Of a stretch of DNA of 64,000 nucleotides, positions 1 through 9,714 are shown one piece after another. Below the pieces are notes generated by a model. The model did not search any database. It worked only from the letters and a program-made list of their open reading frames with translations, and was not told the DNA's origin. The DNA is taken from contig JAZOTM010000036.1 of assembly GCA_045657625.1 (NCBI GenBank), forward strand, positions 62,001 to 126,000. The letters are read 5' to 3'. How positions within the stretch are numbered: position 1 is the first letter of the stretch; the number at the start of each line of letters is the position of its first letter. The stretch comes from JAZOTM01 sp045657625. Lineage in GTDB: Bacteria; Bacillota; Clostridia; Lachnospirales; Lachnospiraceae. A program made the position numbers and the translations under genes.

Positions 1-1
1 T

Positions 2-1021
2 TCTAAGAATTTTGAAAAAGCAACAGAAGAAGAAAAGAAACAGCAGGATGTTATGGGTGAGTCCACAACCTTCTTTAAAGATGGTATGAGAAGACTTCGT
101 AAGAACCCGCTTGCTATGGGAAGTATTGTTGTATTACTTCTTATTATTGCAATTATCATTATTGCACCTCACGTATGTCCATATACCTATTCACAGATTA
201 TTTCCGTGGATGGCGTTAGAGATAAAGGTGCTGCAAACTTAGCACCATTCCAGTACTCTACTTTGGAGACACAGTATATGGAAGAAACAGGGGAAAAATT
301 GTTCCCACATATTTTTGGTACTGACGGTCTTGGTAGAGATTACTTTATCCGTGTGGTTTATGGTACCCGAGTTAGTTTGTCCGTTGGTATTGTAGCGGCT
401 GTTATGGTACTTATCATTGGACTTTTATATGGTTCTATTGCCGGATACTTCGGTGGAAAAGTGGATATGGTTATGATGCGTATCGTAGACATTATTTACT
501 CTTTGCCGGATATGTTGATTATCATTTTGTTATCCGTAGTATTGAATCAGGTATTGGAAGGTGCCTTGACAGGTACTGTATTCGCGAAATTGGGAACCAA
601 TATGATTTCCATGTTCGTGGTATTCGCATTGCTTTATTGGGTAGGTATGGCTCGTTTGATTCGTGGTCAGATTCTTACCATTAAGAATAATGAATATGTA
701 CTTGCAGCAAGATGTATCGGTACAAAAGATAGCCGTATTCTTCGCCGTCATATTCTTCCAAACTGTTTATCCGTAATTATCATCACTACAGCCCTTCAGG
801 TTCCAAGTGCAATCTTTACAGAGAGTTACTTGAGCTTCCTTGGACTTGGTGTATCTGCGCCCCTTACTTCTTTGGGAAGTTTGGCAAATGCAGCTCGTGA
901 CGGTATGCAGTCTTATCCATATCGTTTGGTTATTCCGGCAGTCATTATTTGTTTGATCGTATTAGCATTGAACTTACTTGGTGATGGTCTTCGTGATGCC
1001 TTCGATTCAAAATTAAGTTAG
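2..1021 (+). CDS. oppC: Oligopeptide ABC transporter permease OppC (5' end outside window)
   Basis: Integral-membrane permease of an oligopeptide-type ABC importer. It forms half of the transmembrane channel fed by the binding protein encoded at 3138. The frame is open from base 2. The in-frame ATG at 53 follows charged, coding-like sequence without a convincing ribosome site, so the true start probably lies before the window. About six hydrophobic segments are visible. The cytoplasmic EAA loop that docks on the ATPases is seen as RCIGTKDSRILRRHILPN. The gene is followed 12 bases later by the first ATPase gene, in one operon. The family assignment is secure; the exact peptide substrate is not known. 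Confidence 0.93.
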   Translation, partial: SKNFEKATEEEKKQQDVMGESTTFFKDGMRRLRKNPLAMGSIVVLLLIIAIIIIAPHVCPYTYSQIISVDGVRDKGAANLAPFQYSTLETQYMEETGEKLFPHIFGTDGLGRDYFIRVVYGTRVSLSVGIVAAVMVLIIGLLYGSIAGYFGGKVDMVMMRIVDIIYSLPDMLIIILLSVVLNQVLEGALTGTVFAKLGTNMISMFVVFALLYWVGMARLIRGQILTIKNNEYVLAARCIGTKDSRILRRHILPNCLSVIIITTALQVPSAIFTESYLSFLGLGVSAPLTSLGSLANAARDGMQSYPYRLVIPAVIICLIVLALNLLGDGLRDAFDSKLS

Positions 1022-1033
1022 GAGATGGAAGAA

Positions 1034-2038
1034 ATGAGTGAAGAGAATAAATATTTATTAGAAGTAGATAATCTTCATACCAGTTTCTTCACAGATGCTG
1101 GTGAAGTCTGTGCAGTAAACGGAATCTCCTTCAACTTAGAACCGGGAAAAACCCTTGGTATCGTAGGAGAGTCCGGTTCCGGAAAATCCGTTACCGCATA
1201 CTCTATTATGAAGATTTTGGCAGAAACAGGAAAAATTACAGAAGGTGAAGTACGCTATCGCGGAAAAGACATGTCAAAATTGTCTGAAGGCGAGATGCAG
1301 AAGTTCCGTGGAGAAAAGGTTTCTATTATTTTCCAGGATCCGATGACTTCTTTGAACCCTGTTTTTACTGTTGGATATCAGTTAATGGAAGCAGTTTTGC
1401 TTCATACAGATAAGAGCAAAGAACAGGCAAGAGAACGTGCTGTTGAAATGTTGACTTTAGTTGGTGTAAATGAGCCGGAAAGTCGTATGAAGCAGTATCC
1501 ACATGAGTTATCAGGTGGTATGAGACAGCGTGTAATGATCGCTATGGCACTTTGCTGTGAGCCGGATATTTTGATTGCGGATGAACCTACAACCGCTCTT
1601 GACGTTACCATTCAGGCTCAGATTTTGGAATTAATGCAGGAATTACAGAAGAAAATGGGAATGGCCATTATCATGGTTACACATGACCTTGGTGTTATTG
1701 CAAGTATGTGTGATGAAATTTTGGTTATGTACGGTGGCCGTGTCTGTGAACGCGGTACTGCGGATGCTATTTTCTACAATCCAAAGCATGAATATACAAA
1801 GGGACTTCTTCGTTCCATTCCACGTAAGGAAAACATGAACGAAAAATTGGTTCCAATCGGTGGTACACCAATCAACTTATTAAATATGCCGGAAGGATGT
1901 GCTTTCTGTCCTCGTTGCGATGCAGCGATGAAGATTTGCTTGAAAGAAAAGCCGGAAGAAATTTGGGTTGGTGAAGATCATTTGGCAAGTTGCTGGATGA
2001 ATATTAAAGATATGTATGAAGCACAGGAGGAAAAGTAA
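1034..2038 (+). CDS. oppD: Oligopeptide ABC transporter ATPase OppD
   Basis: Cytoplasmic ATPase that powers peptide uptake with its partner OppF. The Walker A box reads GESGSGKS, the ABC signature is LSGGMRQR, and Walker B ends in LIADEPTTALD. The C-terminal cysteine-containing tail (CAFCPRC) is typical of oligopeptide/dipeptide ATPases. An ATG at 1025 sits directly against the Shine-Dalgarno GGAG at 1021-1024. The ATG at 1034 has a proper 9-base gap and is preferred, giving 334 residues, a normal family length. It lies between the permease and oppF in one operon. Confidence 0.94.
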   Translation: MSEENKYLLEVDNLHTSFFTDAGEVCAVNGISFNLEPGKTLGIVGESGSGKSVTAYSIMKILAETGKITEGEVRYRGKDMSKLSEGEMQKFRGEKVSIIFQDPMTSLNPVFTVGYQLMEAVLLHTDKSKEQARERAVEMLTLVGVNEPESRMKQYPHELSGGMRQRVMIAMALCCEPDILIADEPTTALDVTIQAQILELMQELQKKMGMAIIMVTHDLGVIASMCDEILVMYGGRVCERGTADAIFYNPKHEYTKGLLRSIPRKENMNEKLVPIGGTPINLLNMPEGCAFCPRCDAAMKICLKEKPEEIWVGEDHLASCWMNIKDMYEAQEEK

Positions 2039-2041
2039 AAA

Positions 2042-3085
2042 ATGAGTGAGAAAGACGAATACTTACTTAAAGTAGAACACTTAAAACAATACTTCCCTGT
2101 GCAACAGGGATTTAAGAAGATTCCACTTAAGGCAGTAGATGATGTTTCTTTTGCAATTAAGCCGGGAGAGACATTAGGCCTTGTAGGAGAATCTGGTTGT
2201 GGTAAAACCACAGTAGGACGTACTCTTCTTCGTTTGTATCAGCCGACAGCCGGTAAGATTACCTTCGATGGAGACGTTTTATTTGACAGTGGAGAGCAAT
2301 ATGACGAAAATGGAAAGCAGATAGTAGGTGCAGATGGAAAGCCGATTTACGGAAAGAAAGTGGACGTAGATATGCTTCCTTATAGAAAGCAAATGCAGAT
2401 GGTTTTCCAGGATCCATATTCTTCTTTGAATCCGCGTATGACTGTAGAAGACATTATTGGAGAACCTTTGGATGTTCATAAGTTGTATTCTACAAAGGCA
2501 GAACGTAGAGAAAAGATTTTGTCCTTGATGGAAACCGTAGGATTGAATGCAGAACATGCCATGCGTTATGCACATGAGTTTTCCGGTGGACAGAGACAGC
2601 GTATCGGTATTGCAAGAGCTCTTGCGGTAAATCCGAAATTCATTGTTTGTGATGAGGCAGTTTCTGCATTGGATGTTTCCATTCAGGCGCAGGTTGTAAA
2701 TATGTTCGAAGAGTTGCAGGAGAAACTTGGCGTTGCATATTTGTTTATTGCCCATGATTTATTAGTTGTACATCATATTTCCGATCGTATTGCGGTTATG
2801 TACTTAGGAAAAATGATGGAAATCGCAGATGCGGACGAATTAAATGAGAATCCGATTCATCCGTATACCAATAGTTTGTTATCAGCAGTACCGATTCCTG
2901 ACCCGGAAACCGCTAGAAAGAGTCAGCGAATCATCTTAGAGGGAGATGTTCCGAGCCCATTAAGAATGCCAACAGGATGTCCATTCCGTACACGTTGTAA
3001 ATATGCAACAGAGCAGTGTGCAGCGGAGATGCCACAGCTTACCGACAGAGGAAACGGACACTTAGTCGCATGTTGGAATAAGTAG
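2042..3085 (+). CDS. oppF: Oligopeptide ABC transporter ATPase OppF
   Basis: Second cytoplasmic ATPase of the importer, 347 residues. Visible motifs are Walker A GESGCGKT, signature FSGGQRQR, and Walker B FIVCDEAVSALD. The family C-terminal region has CPFRTRC. OppF proteins usually end with this oligopeptide/dipeptide C-terminal domain. The start at 2042 has a strong AGGAGG upstream. It begins three bases after oppD stops, so translation is probably coupled. A 52-base gap with its own strong ribosome site separates it from the binding-protein gene. Confidence 0.94.
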   Translation: MSEKDEYLLKVEHLKQYFPVQQGFKKIPLKAVDDVSFAIKPGETLGLVGESGCGKTTVGRTLLRLYQPTAGKITFDGDVLFDSGEQYDENGKQIVGADGKPIYGKKVDVDMLPYRKQMQMVFQDPYSSLNPRMTVEDIIGEPLDVHKLYSTKAERREKILSLMETVGLNAEHAMRYAHEFSGGQRQRIGIARALAVNPKFIVCDEAVSALDVSIQAQVVNMFEELQEKLGVAYLFIAHDLLVVHHISDRIAVMYLGKMMEIADADELNENPIHPYTNSLLSAVPIPDPETARKSQRIILEGDVPSPLRMPTGCPFRTRCKYATEQCAAEMPQLTDRGNGHLVACWNK

Positions 3086-3137
3086 GTTTCAACCCAATAG
3101 GGAGAAACATATATTTTACTTTTATAGGAGGAACGAT

Positions 3138-4856
3138 ATGAAAAAGTTAGTATCAGTTTTACTAGCTGCTTCTATGACTTTAAGTCTTGTAGCGTGCGGT
3201 TCCAGCGCTACTGACTCTTCTGCATCTGCAGATAGCACAGAAGCAACAACTGTAGCAGCAACTGCTACAAATACAGACACAAATGTACTGTATATCAATT
3301 TAGCTTCAGAACCGGATTATCTTGACCCGGCTTTGAACAGTTCTGTAGACGGAGGAACATTAATTGTTAACTCTTTCGCAGGTCTTTACACTTATGATGA
3401 GAATGGAGACATTGTTCCGGATCTTGCAACAGATATGCCAACCGTATCTGAAGATGGTCTTACATATCAGATTACAATGATCGAATCTCAGTGGAGCAAC
3501 GGAGAAGAACTTACAGCAAACGATTTCGTTTATAGCTGGAACCGTGTAATCGCTGACGAAACTGCAGCTGATTATGCTTATCTTTTCGATGCAATCGCTC
3601 GTAACGATGATGGAACCTTGGCTGTAACTGCAGATGATGATTATACATTAACCATCACATTAGTTAGTCCTTGCCCATACTTTACATCATTACTTGCATT
3701 CCCTACATTCTATCCTGTATATCAGGCAGATGTAGAAGCTGCTAATCCAGATGGAACCACACCTGGTGCTTGGGCTCAGGAAGCTGGATTTGTTTGCAAC
3801 GGTGCATATGTACTTACTTCATGGTCACACAACGAGAGCATGGTATATACAAAGAACGAATATTATCATGACGCTGAAAATGTAACTATGGACGAATTAG
3901 ATTTCATGCTTTCTGCTGATGATACAGCTACTTATGCAGCATACAACAGTGGAGACCTTGACTTCATCGATTCTGTTCCTACAGATGAAATCGCATCTGT
4001 AATTGATAGTGATGAATTCTACATCGCTGATCAGCTTGGAACATACTATGTTGCATTCAACGTAGATTCTGATTTATTCGATGGACTTACTGTAGAGCAG
4101 GCTGCTGACTTCCGTCACGCAATCAGCTTATTGATCGACAGACAGTGGATCGTAGATACTGTAGGACAGACTGGTCAGGAAGTTGCTGATTCATTCGTAC
4201 CGGCTGGTATGTCAGATGGTAACGGTGGAATCTTCAAGACAGATGACATTTCTTACTATGATGCTACAACAACTGATGTTGAAACAGCGATCGAATTATT
4301 AGAAGGTTGTGGATATGAATTTACAGACAATGGAGATGGCACTTACTCTGTAAGCCCAGCAATCTCTATTCCATACATCTTAAACGAGAATACAGGACAT
4401 CAGGCAGTTGCTGAGTCTATCCAGGCTGACCTTGCAGTCGTTGGTATCGAAATGACCATCGAAACTCAGGACTGGAACGTATTCTTAGAGAATCGTAAGA
4501 ATGGTAACTACACCTTCGCTCGTGAAGGATGGGTTGCTGACTATGATGATCCAATCAACTTCTTAGAGCTCTTTACTACAGCTTCAGGAAACAACGATCC
4601 TCAGTTTGGTAAGTCAGATAGCTCAGCTGCTCCGGATTGGACAGAGTTCGATTCACTTATTGCAGAAATTTACACAACAACTGATTTTGCAGAACGTGCA
4701 GAACTTCTTCATGAAGCAGAAGATATCTTAATGAACACTTGGGCAGTTATCCCGATCTACTACTACAACGACATCTATATGATGAAGAGCAACGTAGATA
4801 ACGTATACTGCACAGTATTCGGTATGAAGTATTTCATGTATGCTACAAAAGCATAA
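3138..4856 (+). CDS. oppA: Oligopeptide-binding lipoprotein (solute-binding family 5, OppA-like)
   Basis: Extracytoplasmic peptide-binding lipoprotein that delivers substrate to the OppC-containing channel. The signal peptide ends in a lipobox LVAC with the lipidated cysteine at residue 20. A Ser/Thr/Ala-rich linker follows, then a full family-5 binding domain (572 residues in total, the usual size). The typical N-terminal segment EPDYLDPALN is present. The gene follows oppF in the same direction with the Shine-Dalgarno AGGAGG and is closed by a strong terminator at 4878. The binding-protein gene is last in this operon, whereas many opp operons place it first. Confidence 0.93.
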   Translation: MKKLVSVLLAASMTLSLVACGSSATDSSASADSTEATTVAATATNTDTNVLYINLASEPDYLDPALNSSVDGGTLIVNSFAGLYTYDENGDIVPDLATDMPTVSEDGLTYQITMIESQWSNGEELTANDFVYSWNRVIADETAADYAYLFDAIARNDDGTLAVTADDDYTLTITLVSPCPYFTSLLAFPTFYPVYQADVEAANPDGTTPGAWAQEAGFVCNGAYVLTSWSHNESMVYTKNEYYHDAENVTMDELDFMLSADDTATYAAYNSGDLDFIDSVPTDEIASVIDSDEFYIADQLGTYYVAFNVDSDLFDGLTVEQAADFRHAISLLIDRQWIVDTVGQTGQEVADSFVPAGMSDGNGGIFKTDDISYYDATTTDVETAIELLEGCGYEFTDNGDGTYSVSPAISIPYILNENTGHQAVAESIQADLAVVGIEMTIETQDWNVFLENRKNGNYTFAREGWVADYDDPINFLELFTTASGNNDPQFGKSDSSAAPDWTEFDSLIAEIYTTTDFAERAELLHEAEDILMNTWAVIPIYYYNDIYMMKSNVDNVYCTVFGMKYFMYATKA

Positions 4857-4877
4857 GAAATCTTAACTGAAATTTTT

Positions 4878-4912
4878 AAGGGAAAGCAAAGAAATTTGCT
4901 TTCCCTTTTTTT
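4878..4912 (+). terminator. Rho-independent terminator of the opp operon
   Basis: A perfect 13-base stem (arm AAGGGAAAGCAAA) with a GAAA loop is followed by a run of seven T. It ends the opp operon 22 bases after the oppA stop codon. Confidence 0.92.
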
Positions 4913-4960
4913 CTGGATTTTTGTACAATAGGAGTAGTAAGAAGGGAAGCAGGAAATGCT

Positions 4961-5809
4961 ATGAATCAAAAGGAATACCCATATGAAGTGATAGTGGCAA
5001 ATGAAGGATATCCTTTTAAAATGTTTGCCTTTGAAGGGGAAAAAGGAAATTACATAAGAGAAAAACATTGGCATCATTCCATAGAGATTTTTGCTTTATG
5101 GGAGGGGGGATTGGAATTTACCTTACAGGATCAAACCTTTCCATTAAAAGGCGGAGAGTTTGTTTTGGTAAATAGCAATGAGGTCCATAGTATTCAAGCC
5201 AAAAAGCCAAATCGAACGGTGGTGCTTCAGATTCCGCAGCAGGAGTTTGTCGGTTATTTTACAGATGAGGATTTTATCTGGTTTTCCCATAGTGATCGAG
5301 AAGACGATCAGAAAGTATTTTTGCTTTTACAGGAAATGTTTTTGATTGATGGAAAAGCGGAAAATGGCAGTCATTTTCAGGTGCTTAGCTTGTACTATGA
5401 ATTACTGTACTTATTGGTGACCAAATATCGGAAGTTGCAGGTACATCCGGAAATTATACATAGCAATCGACAATTACAAAAGTTGTCGCCCATTACTGCA
5501 TATCTGAAGGAACACTATGGAGACACAGTGACTTTAGAATCCTTGGCTAAGGAATTTGGGTATTCCACCGCCTATTTGTCACGTATGTTTCAAAAATATG
5601 CAGGGATTTCGTTTAAACAATATTTGCTGAGTGTTCGTATGGAGCATGCAGCCCGTGAATTGGAGGAGACCAAGCATGCAATTTTAGATATTGCAGTGGC
5701 CAATGGGTTTCCAAATGGAAAGGCATTTTCGGATGCGTTCCGAAAGCAATATGGGGTGTTGCCCAGTGAATATCGAAAACAACAAGAAAAAAACAGGTCA
5801 AAAAATTAA
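4961..5809 (+). CDS. AraC-family transcriptional regulator (cupin + HTH)
   Basis: One-component regulator of 282 residues. The N-terminal half is a cupin-type ligand domain (residues about 30-110, with HWHHSIEI metal/ligand-like histidines). The C-terminal 100 residues hold two AraC helix-turn-helix motifs (LAKEFGYSTAYLSRMFQKYAG and the following FSDAFRKQYGVLPSEYR helix). It lies just upstream of, and in the same direction as, the isomerase and xylulokinase genes. The likely role is sugar-responsive activation of those genes. The link is inferred from position only; the ligand cannot be read from sequence. Confidence 0.88.
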   Translation: MNQKEYPYEVIVANEGYPFKMFAFEGEKGNYIREKHWHHSIEIFALWEGGLEFTLQDQTFPLKGGEFVLVNSNEVHSIQAKKPNRTVVLQIPQQEFVGYFTDEDFIWFSHSDREDDQKVFLLLQEMFLIDGKAENGSHFQVLSLYYELLYLLVTKYRKLQVHPEIIHSNRQLQKLSPITAYLKEHYGDTVTLESLAKEFGYSTAYLSRMFQKYAGISFKQYLLSVRMEHAARELEETKHAILDIAVANGFPNGKAFSDAFRKQYGVLPSEYRKQQEKNRSKN

Positions 5810-5906
5810 GGTTTTCTCGTATAATTTTTCAAGTCTTTTTTTAGGACTCTTTGTTATTCTTAACCAAAGAGGATAAAAAAAGATTTTTTTTTGGGAGGAA
5901 ACGAAC

Positions 5907-7391
5907 ATGGTAAATATGCCAAATGTAAAAATAGGAATTGTTGCAGTATCAAGGGATTGTTTTCCGGAAAGTTTATCGGTAAACAGAAGAAAAGCCTTGG
6001 TAGAAGCATATAAGAAAAAATATGGAGAAGCACATATTTATGAGAGCCCGGTTTGTATCGTAGAAAGTGAAATTCATATGATGCAGGCATTGGAGGATGT
6101 GAAAAAAGCAGGCTGTAACGCGCTATGTGTTTATCTCGGAAATTTTGGACCGGAAATTTCAGAAACTTTGCTGGCAAAACATTTCGAAGGGCCAAAAATG
6201 TTTTGCGCTGCAGCAGAGGAATCCGGGGATTCCTTGTTGGATGGCAGAGGCGATGCTTATTGTGGCATGTTAAATGCCAGTTACAATTTACAACTTCGCA
6301 ATGTGAAGGCGTATATTCCGGAATACCCGGTAGGCACTGCAGAAGAATGTGCAGATATGATCCATGAGTTTGAAGGGATTGCAAGAGCGATTCTTGGGCT
6401 TTCGGAATTAAAGATCATTAGCTTTGGCCCAAGACCAACCAATTTTTTGGCATGTAATGCACCGATTAAACAGCTGTATAATTTGGGCGTAGAAATAGAG
6501 GAAAATTCGGAATTGGATTTGTTTGAGGCATATCAGAAACATGCAGGAGATGCCCGTATCCCGGAAATTGTGGAAGATATGAAAAAAGAATTGGGTGAAG
6601 GAAATAAGAAACCGGAAGTTTTGGAAAAATTGGCTCAGTATGAATTGACTTTAAAGGATTGGATTAAGGAGCACAAAGGCTATCGCAAGTATGTGGCAAT
6701 TGCCGGAAAATGCTGGCCTGCTTTCCAAACTCAGTTTGGATTTGTTCCTTGCTATGTAAATTCCAGACTCACCGGAGAAGGAATTCCGGTGTCTTGTGAA
6801 GTGGATATTTATGGTTGCTTGTCTGAGTTTATTGGTGCAGTGGTGTCAGAAGATGTGGTGACACTTTTGGATATTAACAATACGGTGCCAAGAGATATGT
6901 ATGAAGCAGAAATTCAAAACAAGACTCCGTACAAGCTGGAGGATACCTTTATGGGCTTCCATTGTGGAAATACCAGTTCCAAGAAATTGGCGTTTTGCGA
7001 AATGCGAAATCAAAAAATCATGGCGAGATCCTTACCGGTAGAGGTGACAAATGGAACTTTAGAGGGAGATATCGCTCCGGGGGAAATCACCTTTTATCGT
7101 TTGCAGTCTACTGCGGATAATCAGCTGCGTGCTTATATTGCACAAGGGGAAGTGCTTCCTGTGGCTACACGGTCTTTTGGTTCCATTGGTGTCTTCGCAA
7201 TTCCGGAAATGGGACGGTTTTATCGTCATTGGTTGATTGAAAAAGGATTTCCACATCATGGAGCCGTTGCCTTCGGACATTATGGAAAGACCTTGTATGA
7301 AGTGATGAAATACATCGGGGTAGGTGTCAATGAGATTGGTTATAATCAGCCAAAATCACAGCGTTACCCGACAGAAAACCCTTGGAATTAA
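5907..7391 (+). CDS. L-fucose/L-arabinose isomerase family sugar isomerase
   Basis: Cytoplasmic metal-dependent aldose-ketose isomerase, 494 residues, of the broad FucI/AraA-type family. Candidate metal ligands are E298 (in CEVDIYG), D322 (in LLDINN) and H352 (in GFHCGNT), matching the Glu-Asp-His set of fucose isomerase. The start at 5907 has a strong GGGAGG site. The xylulokinase gene begins 56 bases after its stop, with its own ribosome site. The pair suggests pentose aldose to pentulose to pentulose-5-phosphate. Whether the substrate is xylose, arabinose or another sugar cannot be told here; this is not classical XylA. Confidence 0.85.
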   Translation: MVNMPNVKIGIVAVSRDCFPESLSVNRRKALVEAYKKKYGEAHIYESPVCIVESEIHMMQALEDVKKAGCNALCVYLGNFGPEISETLLAKHFEGPKMFCAAAEESGDSLLDGRGDAYCGMLNASYNLQLRNVKAYIPEYPVGTAEECADMIHEFEGIARAILGLSELKIISFGPRPTNFLACNAPIKQLYNLGVEIEENSELDLFEAYQKHAGDARIPEIVEDMKKELGEGNKKPEVLEKLAQYELTLKDWIKEHKGYRKYVAIAGKCWPAFQTQFGFVPCYVNSRLTGEGIPVSCEVDIYGCLSEFIGAVVSEDVVTLLDINNTVPRDMYEAEIQNKTPYKLEDTFMGFHCGNTSSKKLAFCEMRNQKIMARSLPVEVTNGTLEGDIAPGEITFYRLQSTADNQLRAYIAQGEVLPVATRSFGSIGVFAIPEMGRFYRHWLIEKGFPHHGAVAFGHYGKTLYEVMKYIGVGVNEIGYNQPKSQRYPTENPWN

Positions 7392-7447
7392 GAGAATTCG
7401 GAAAGAAAAAGTATGCAGAATTTTAGGAGGAAGGATAGGAGACAGCG

Positions 7448-8908
7448 ATGTATTATGTGGGAATTGATTTGGGAACATCAGCAGTGAAATTGCTGCTGAT
7501 GACCGGAGAAGGGAAAATAGAAAAAATTGTAAGTAAAGAATATCCACTTTTGTTTCCGCAGTCCGGTTGGTCCGAACAACATCCGGAGGACTGGTGGACA
7601 CAAACCATTTGTGGTTTAAAAGAACTGACACAGGACATAGATAAACAGAAGGTGGCAGGAATCAGTTTTGGCGGACAGATGCATGGGCTGGTGGTGTTGG
7701 ATCAAGAGGATCAAATAATCCGACCGGCAATTTTGTGGAACGATGGAAGAACGGAAAAAGAAACCAATTACTTAAATGAGGTGGTTGGGAAAGACGTATT
7801 ATCTAAGGCTACCGGAAACATTGCTTTTGCCGGATTCACAGCGCCAAAGATTTTGTGGATGCAAAATCAAGAGCCGGACAACTGGGAAAAAGTAAAGAAA
7901 CTTATGTTGCCCAAAGACTATTTGATTTACAGATTCTCCGGTGCATTTGCCACGGATTATTCCGATGCTTCCGGTATGTTGCTTTTGGATGTTGCGCAGA
8001 AATGCTGGAGTAAAAAAATGTTGGAAATTTGTCATCTGGAAGAAACCATGTTGCCACGTTTGTATGAAAGTTATGAAGTGGTAGGTACTTTAAAAAAATC
8101 CTTGGCAGATGATTTGGGATTCTCGGAAGATGTGAAAATCATTGCCGGCGCAGGGGATAATGCAGCAGCTGCCATTGGAACCGGAACTGTGGGGGAAGGA
8201 ACCTGCAATATATCCTTGGGAACTTCCGGAACAATTTTTATTCCTTCGCAGAAATTTTCTGTGGATGAAAAAAATGCATTACATTTCTTTTGTCATGCAG
8301 ATGGTGGATACCATTTTATGGGATGCATGTTGGCTGCGGCCAGCTGCAATAAATGGTGGATGGAGGAAATCTTAAAAACGAAAGCTTATGAAAAAGAGCA
8401 GGAAAACATTCCGCATTTGGGAGAAAACCCGGTATTTTTTTTGCCGTATTTAATGGGGGAGCGTAGTCCTCATAATGACCCAAAGGCAAGGGCAATGTTT
8501 GTGGGTATGTCTATGGATACCACAAGAGAAATGATGACGCAGGCAGTCTTGGAAGGCGTGGCCTTTGGCCTTCGGGACTCATTGGAGATTGCGAGACAGG
8601 GCGGTGTAAACTTGCGTGCAAGCAAATTATGCGGCGGTGGAGCGAAAAGTGAATTGTGGCAAAAGATTCTGGCATCTGTGTTGAATATCACCTTGGAATT
8701 GCCGGAAATGGAACAAGGTCCGGGATATGGTGCAGCTATTTTAGCCGCAGTGGGATCCGGAGAATATGATTCCGTAGAATCGGCTTGTGAAAAAATTGTA
8801 AAAGTAAAATCCATCTTGGAACCGCAGCCGGAACTGGTGGAAAAATATGCTGCAAAATATGCAGAATTTCAGAGTTTATATCCTAGGATGAAAACTTTTT
8901 GGCAGTAA
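7448..8908 (+). CDS. xylB: Xylulokinase (FGGY carbohydrate kinase)
   Basis: Phosphorylates D-xylulose (or a similar ketopentose) with ATP so that it enters the pentose phosphate pathway. It has 486 residues, standard for XylB. The N-terminal phosphate loop reads GIDLGTSAVK. The substrate region GQMHGLV with the WNDGR loop is typical of xylulokinases. The catalytic-aspartate segment is GAGDNAAAAIGTG, and the C-terminal FGGY region includes GGGAKSELW. It is co-oriented with the isomerase, 56 bases apart. The facing minus-strand lipoprotein gene ends three bases downstream, so no space is left for a long terminator. Confidence 0.92.
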   Translation: MYYVGIDLGTSAVKLLLMTGEGKIEKIVSKEYPLLFPQSGWSEQHPEDWWTQTICGLKELTQDIDKQKVAGISFGGQMHGLVVLDQEDQIIRPAILWNDGRTEKETNYLNEVVGKDVLSKATGNIAFAGFTAPKILWMQNQEPDNWEKVKKLMLPKDYLIYRFSGAFATDYSDASGMLLLDVAQKCWSKKMLEICHLEETMLPRLYESYEVVGTLKKSLADDLGFSEDVKIIAGAGDNAAAAIGTGTVGEGTCNISLGTSGTIFIPSQKFSVDEKNALHFFCHADGGYHFMGCMLAAASCNKWWMEEILKTKAYEKEQENIPHLGENPVFFLPYLMGERSPHNDPKARAMFVGMSMDTTREMMTQAVLEGVAFGLRDSLEIARQGGVNLRASKLCGGGAKSELWQKILASVLNITLELPEMEQGPGYGAAILAAVGSGEYDSVESACEKIVKVKSILEPQPELVEKYAAKYAEFQSLYPRMKTFWQ

Positions 8909-8911
8909 GGA

Positions 8912-9628
8912 TCAGGCATCTGTAAGGCTTGTATAAGAAATATCCAAATCCTTTACTGCATAAAAAGAAGTGGTATCGCAGTCACACAGAAAAGAGCCAC
9001 TTGCCACATAGAGGTTTTCTTCTGCGTAAAATCCGGTGTTCGCTGCAGTAATGTCATAGTCACCACTGGTGATTTTAATGGTGCCAAGTGAGGTTACAGC
9101 ATTGCCGGCAGTAGCATCCAAAACCAGAGTTCCACATCCATTTAAAGTGATGGTACCTGTCGTATAAATGACACCGTCCGATGCGTCAGAACTTAGGGTG
9201 GAAACGGAGTCGGAAGCGGTGGTGATATAAACGGTTGTATCTGAGGTGACGGAAACAGGTGGAGAGTGAGTGCAATGGATACTTGCATTATCAAAGACCA
9301 GTTGCACACTTCCGGAATCACTGGTATTTACTATAATTTGTCCGTTACTTAAATCACCACTTAATAAATATGTGCCGCTTCTTGTGATGGTGATGGTATT
9401 GCCATCTATAGTAACATGTTCGCCGTCGGAGGTGGAGGCATCATCTTCTAAGGATACTGTCTCATAGTCGGAATAGCCGACTTCATAATCTTCGTCAACG
9501 AAATGAGAATCTTCTTCTGTATAAATAGTAGCTGTCTCTTCTTCTGCTGTATCAGTAGAAGAAGAGCAAGCTGTTAAACTTCCTAATAATAAACTGGCTA
9601 GTATAAGTGATAATATTTTTTGATTCAT
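8912..9628 (-). CDS. Carbohydrate-binding-domain lipoprotein (DUF4353-like, short)
   Basis: Predicted surface lipoprotein of 238 residues with lipobox LTAC at Cys21. After an acidic linker comes a right-handed beta-helix-like repeat region (VTIDGNTITITRSGTYLLSG, then VQLVFDNASI). This resembles the Cthe_2159/DUF4353 carbohydrate-binding domain. It is short; members are often several hundred residues longer, so this is a minimal version. It lies 86 bases downstream of the sensor kinase on the same strand. An 11-base tandem direct repeat in that gap suggests direct control by the linked response regulator. The ligand is unknown. Confidence 0.75.
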   Translation of the reverse strand: MNQKILSLILASLLLGSLTACSSSTDTAEEETATIYTEEDSHFVDEDYEVGYSDYETVSLEDDASTSDGEHVTIDGNTITITRSGTYLLSGDLSNGQIIVNTSDSGSVQLVFDNASIHCTHSPPVSVTSDTTVYITTASDSVSTLSSDASDGVIYTTGTITLNGCGTLVLDATAGNAVTSLGTIKITSGDYDITAANTGFYAEENLYVASGSFLCDCDTTSFYAVKDLDISYTSLTDA

Positions 9629-9668
9629 AATATCCCTTCTTTCTGCTTGTGTTGATACAAGAGTAAGG

Positions 9669-9690
9669 GATGAACCTAAAATGAACTTAA
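9669..9690 (-). promoter_or_regulatory. Tandem 11-bp direct repeat, candidate response-regulator box
   Basis: On the minus strand, TTAAGTTCATT is followed without a gap by TTAGGTTCATC (9 of 11 bases equal). Two direct repeats with an 11-base period are the usual target of OmpR/PhoB-type dimers. The site sits 40-60 bases upstream of the lipoprotein start codon and downstream of the kinase gene. Confidence 0.5.
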
Positions 9691-9714
9691 AGAAAAATTT
9701 GAATAAAATGTAAA

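Noticed and set aside
5860..6384. 174-residue open frame on the minus strand
   Set aside because: Antisense to the sugar isomerase start, no ribosome site, no domain; a shadow frame.
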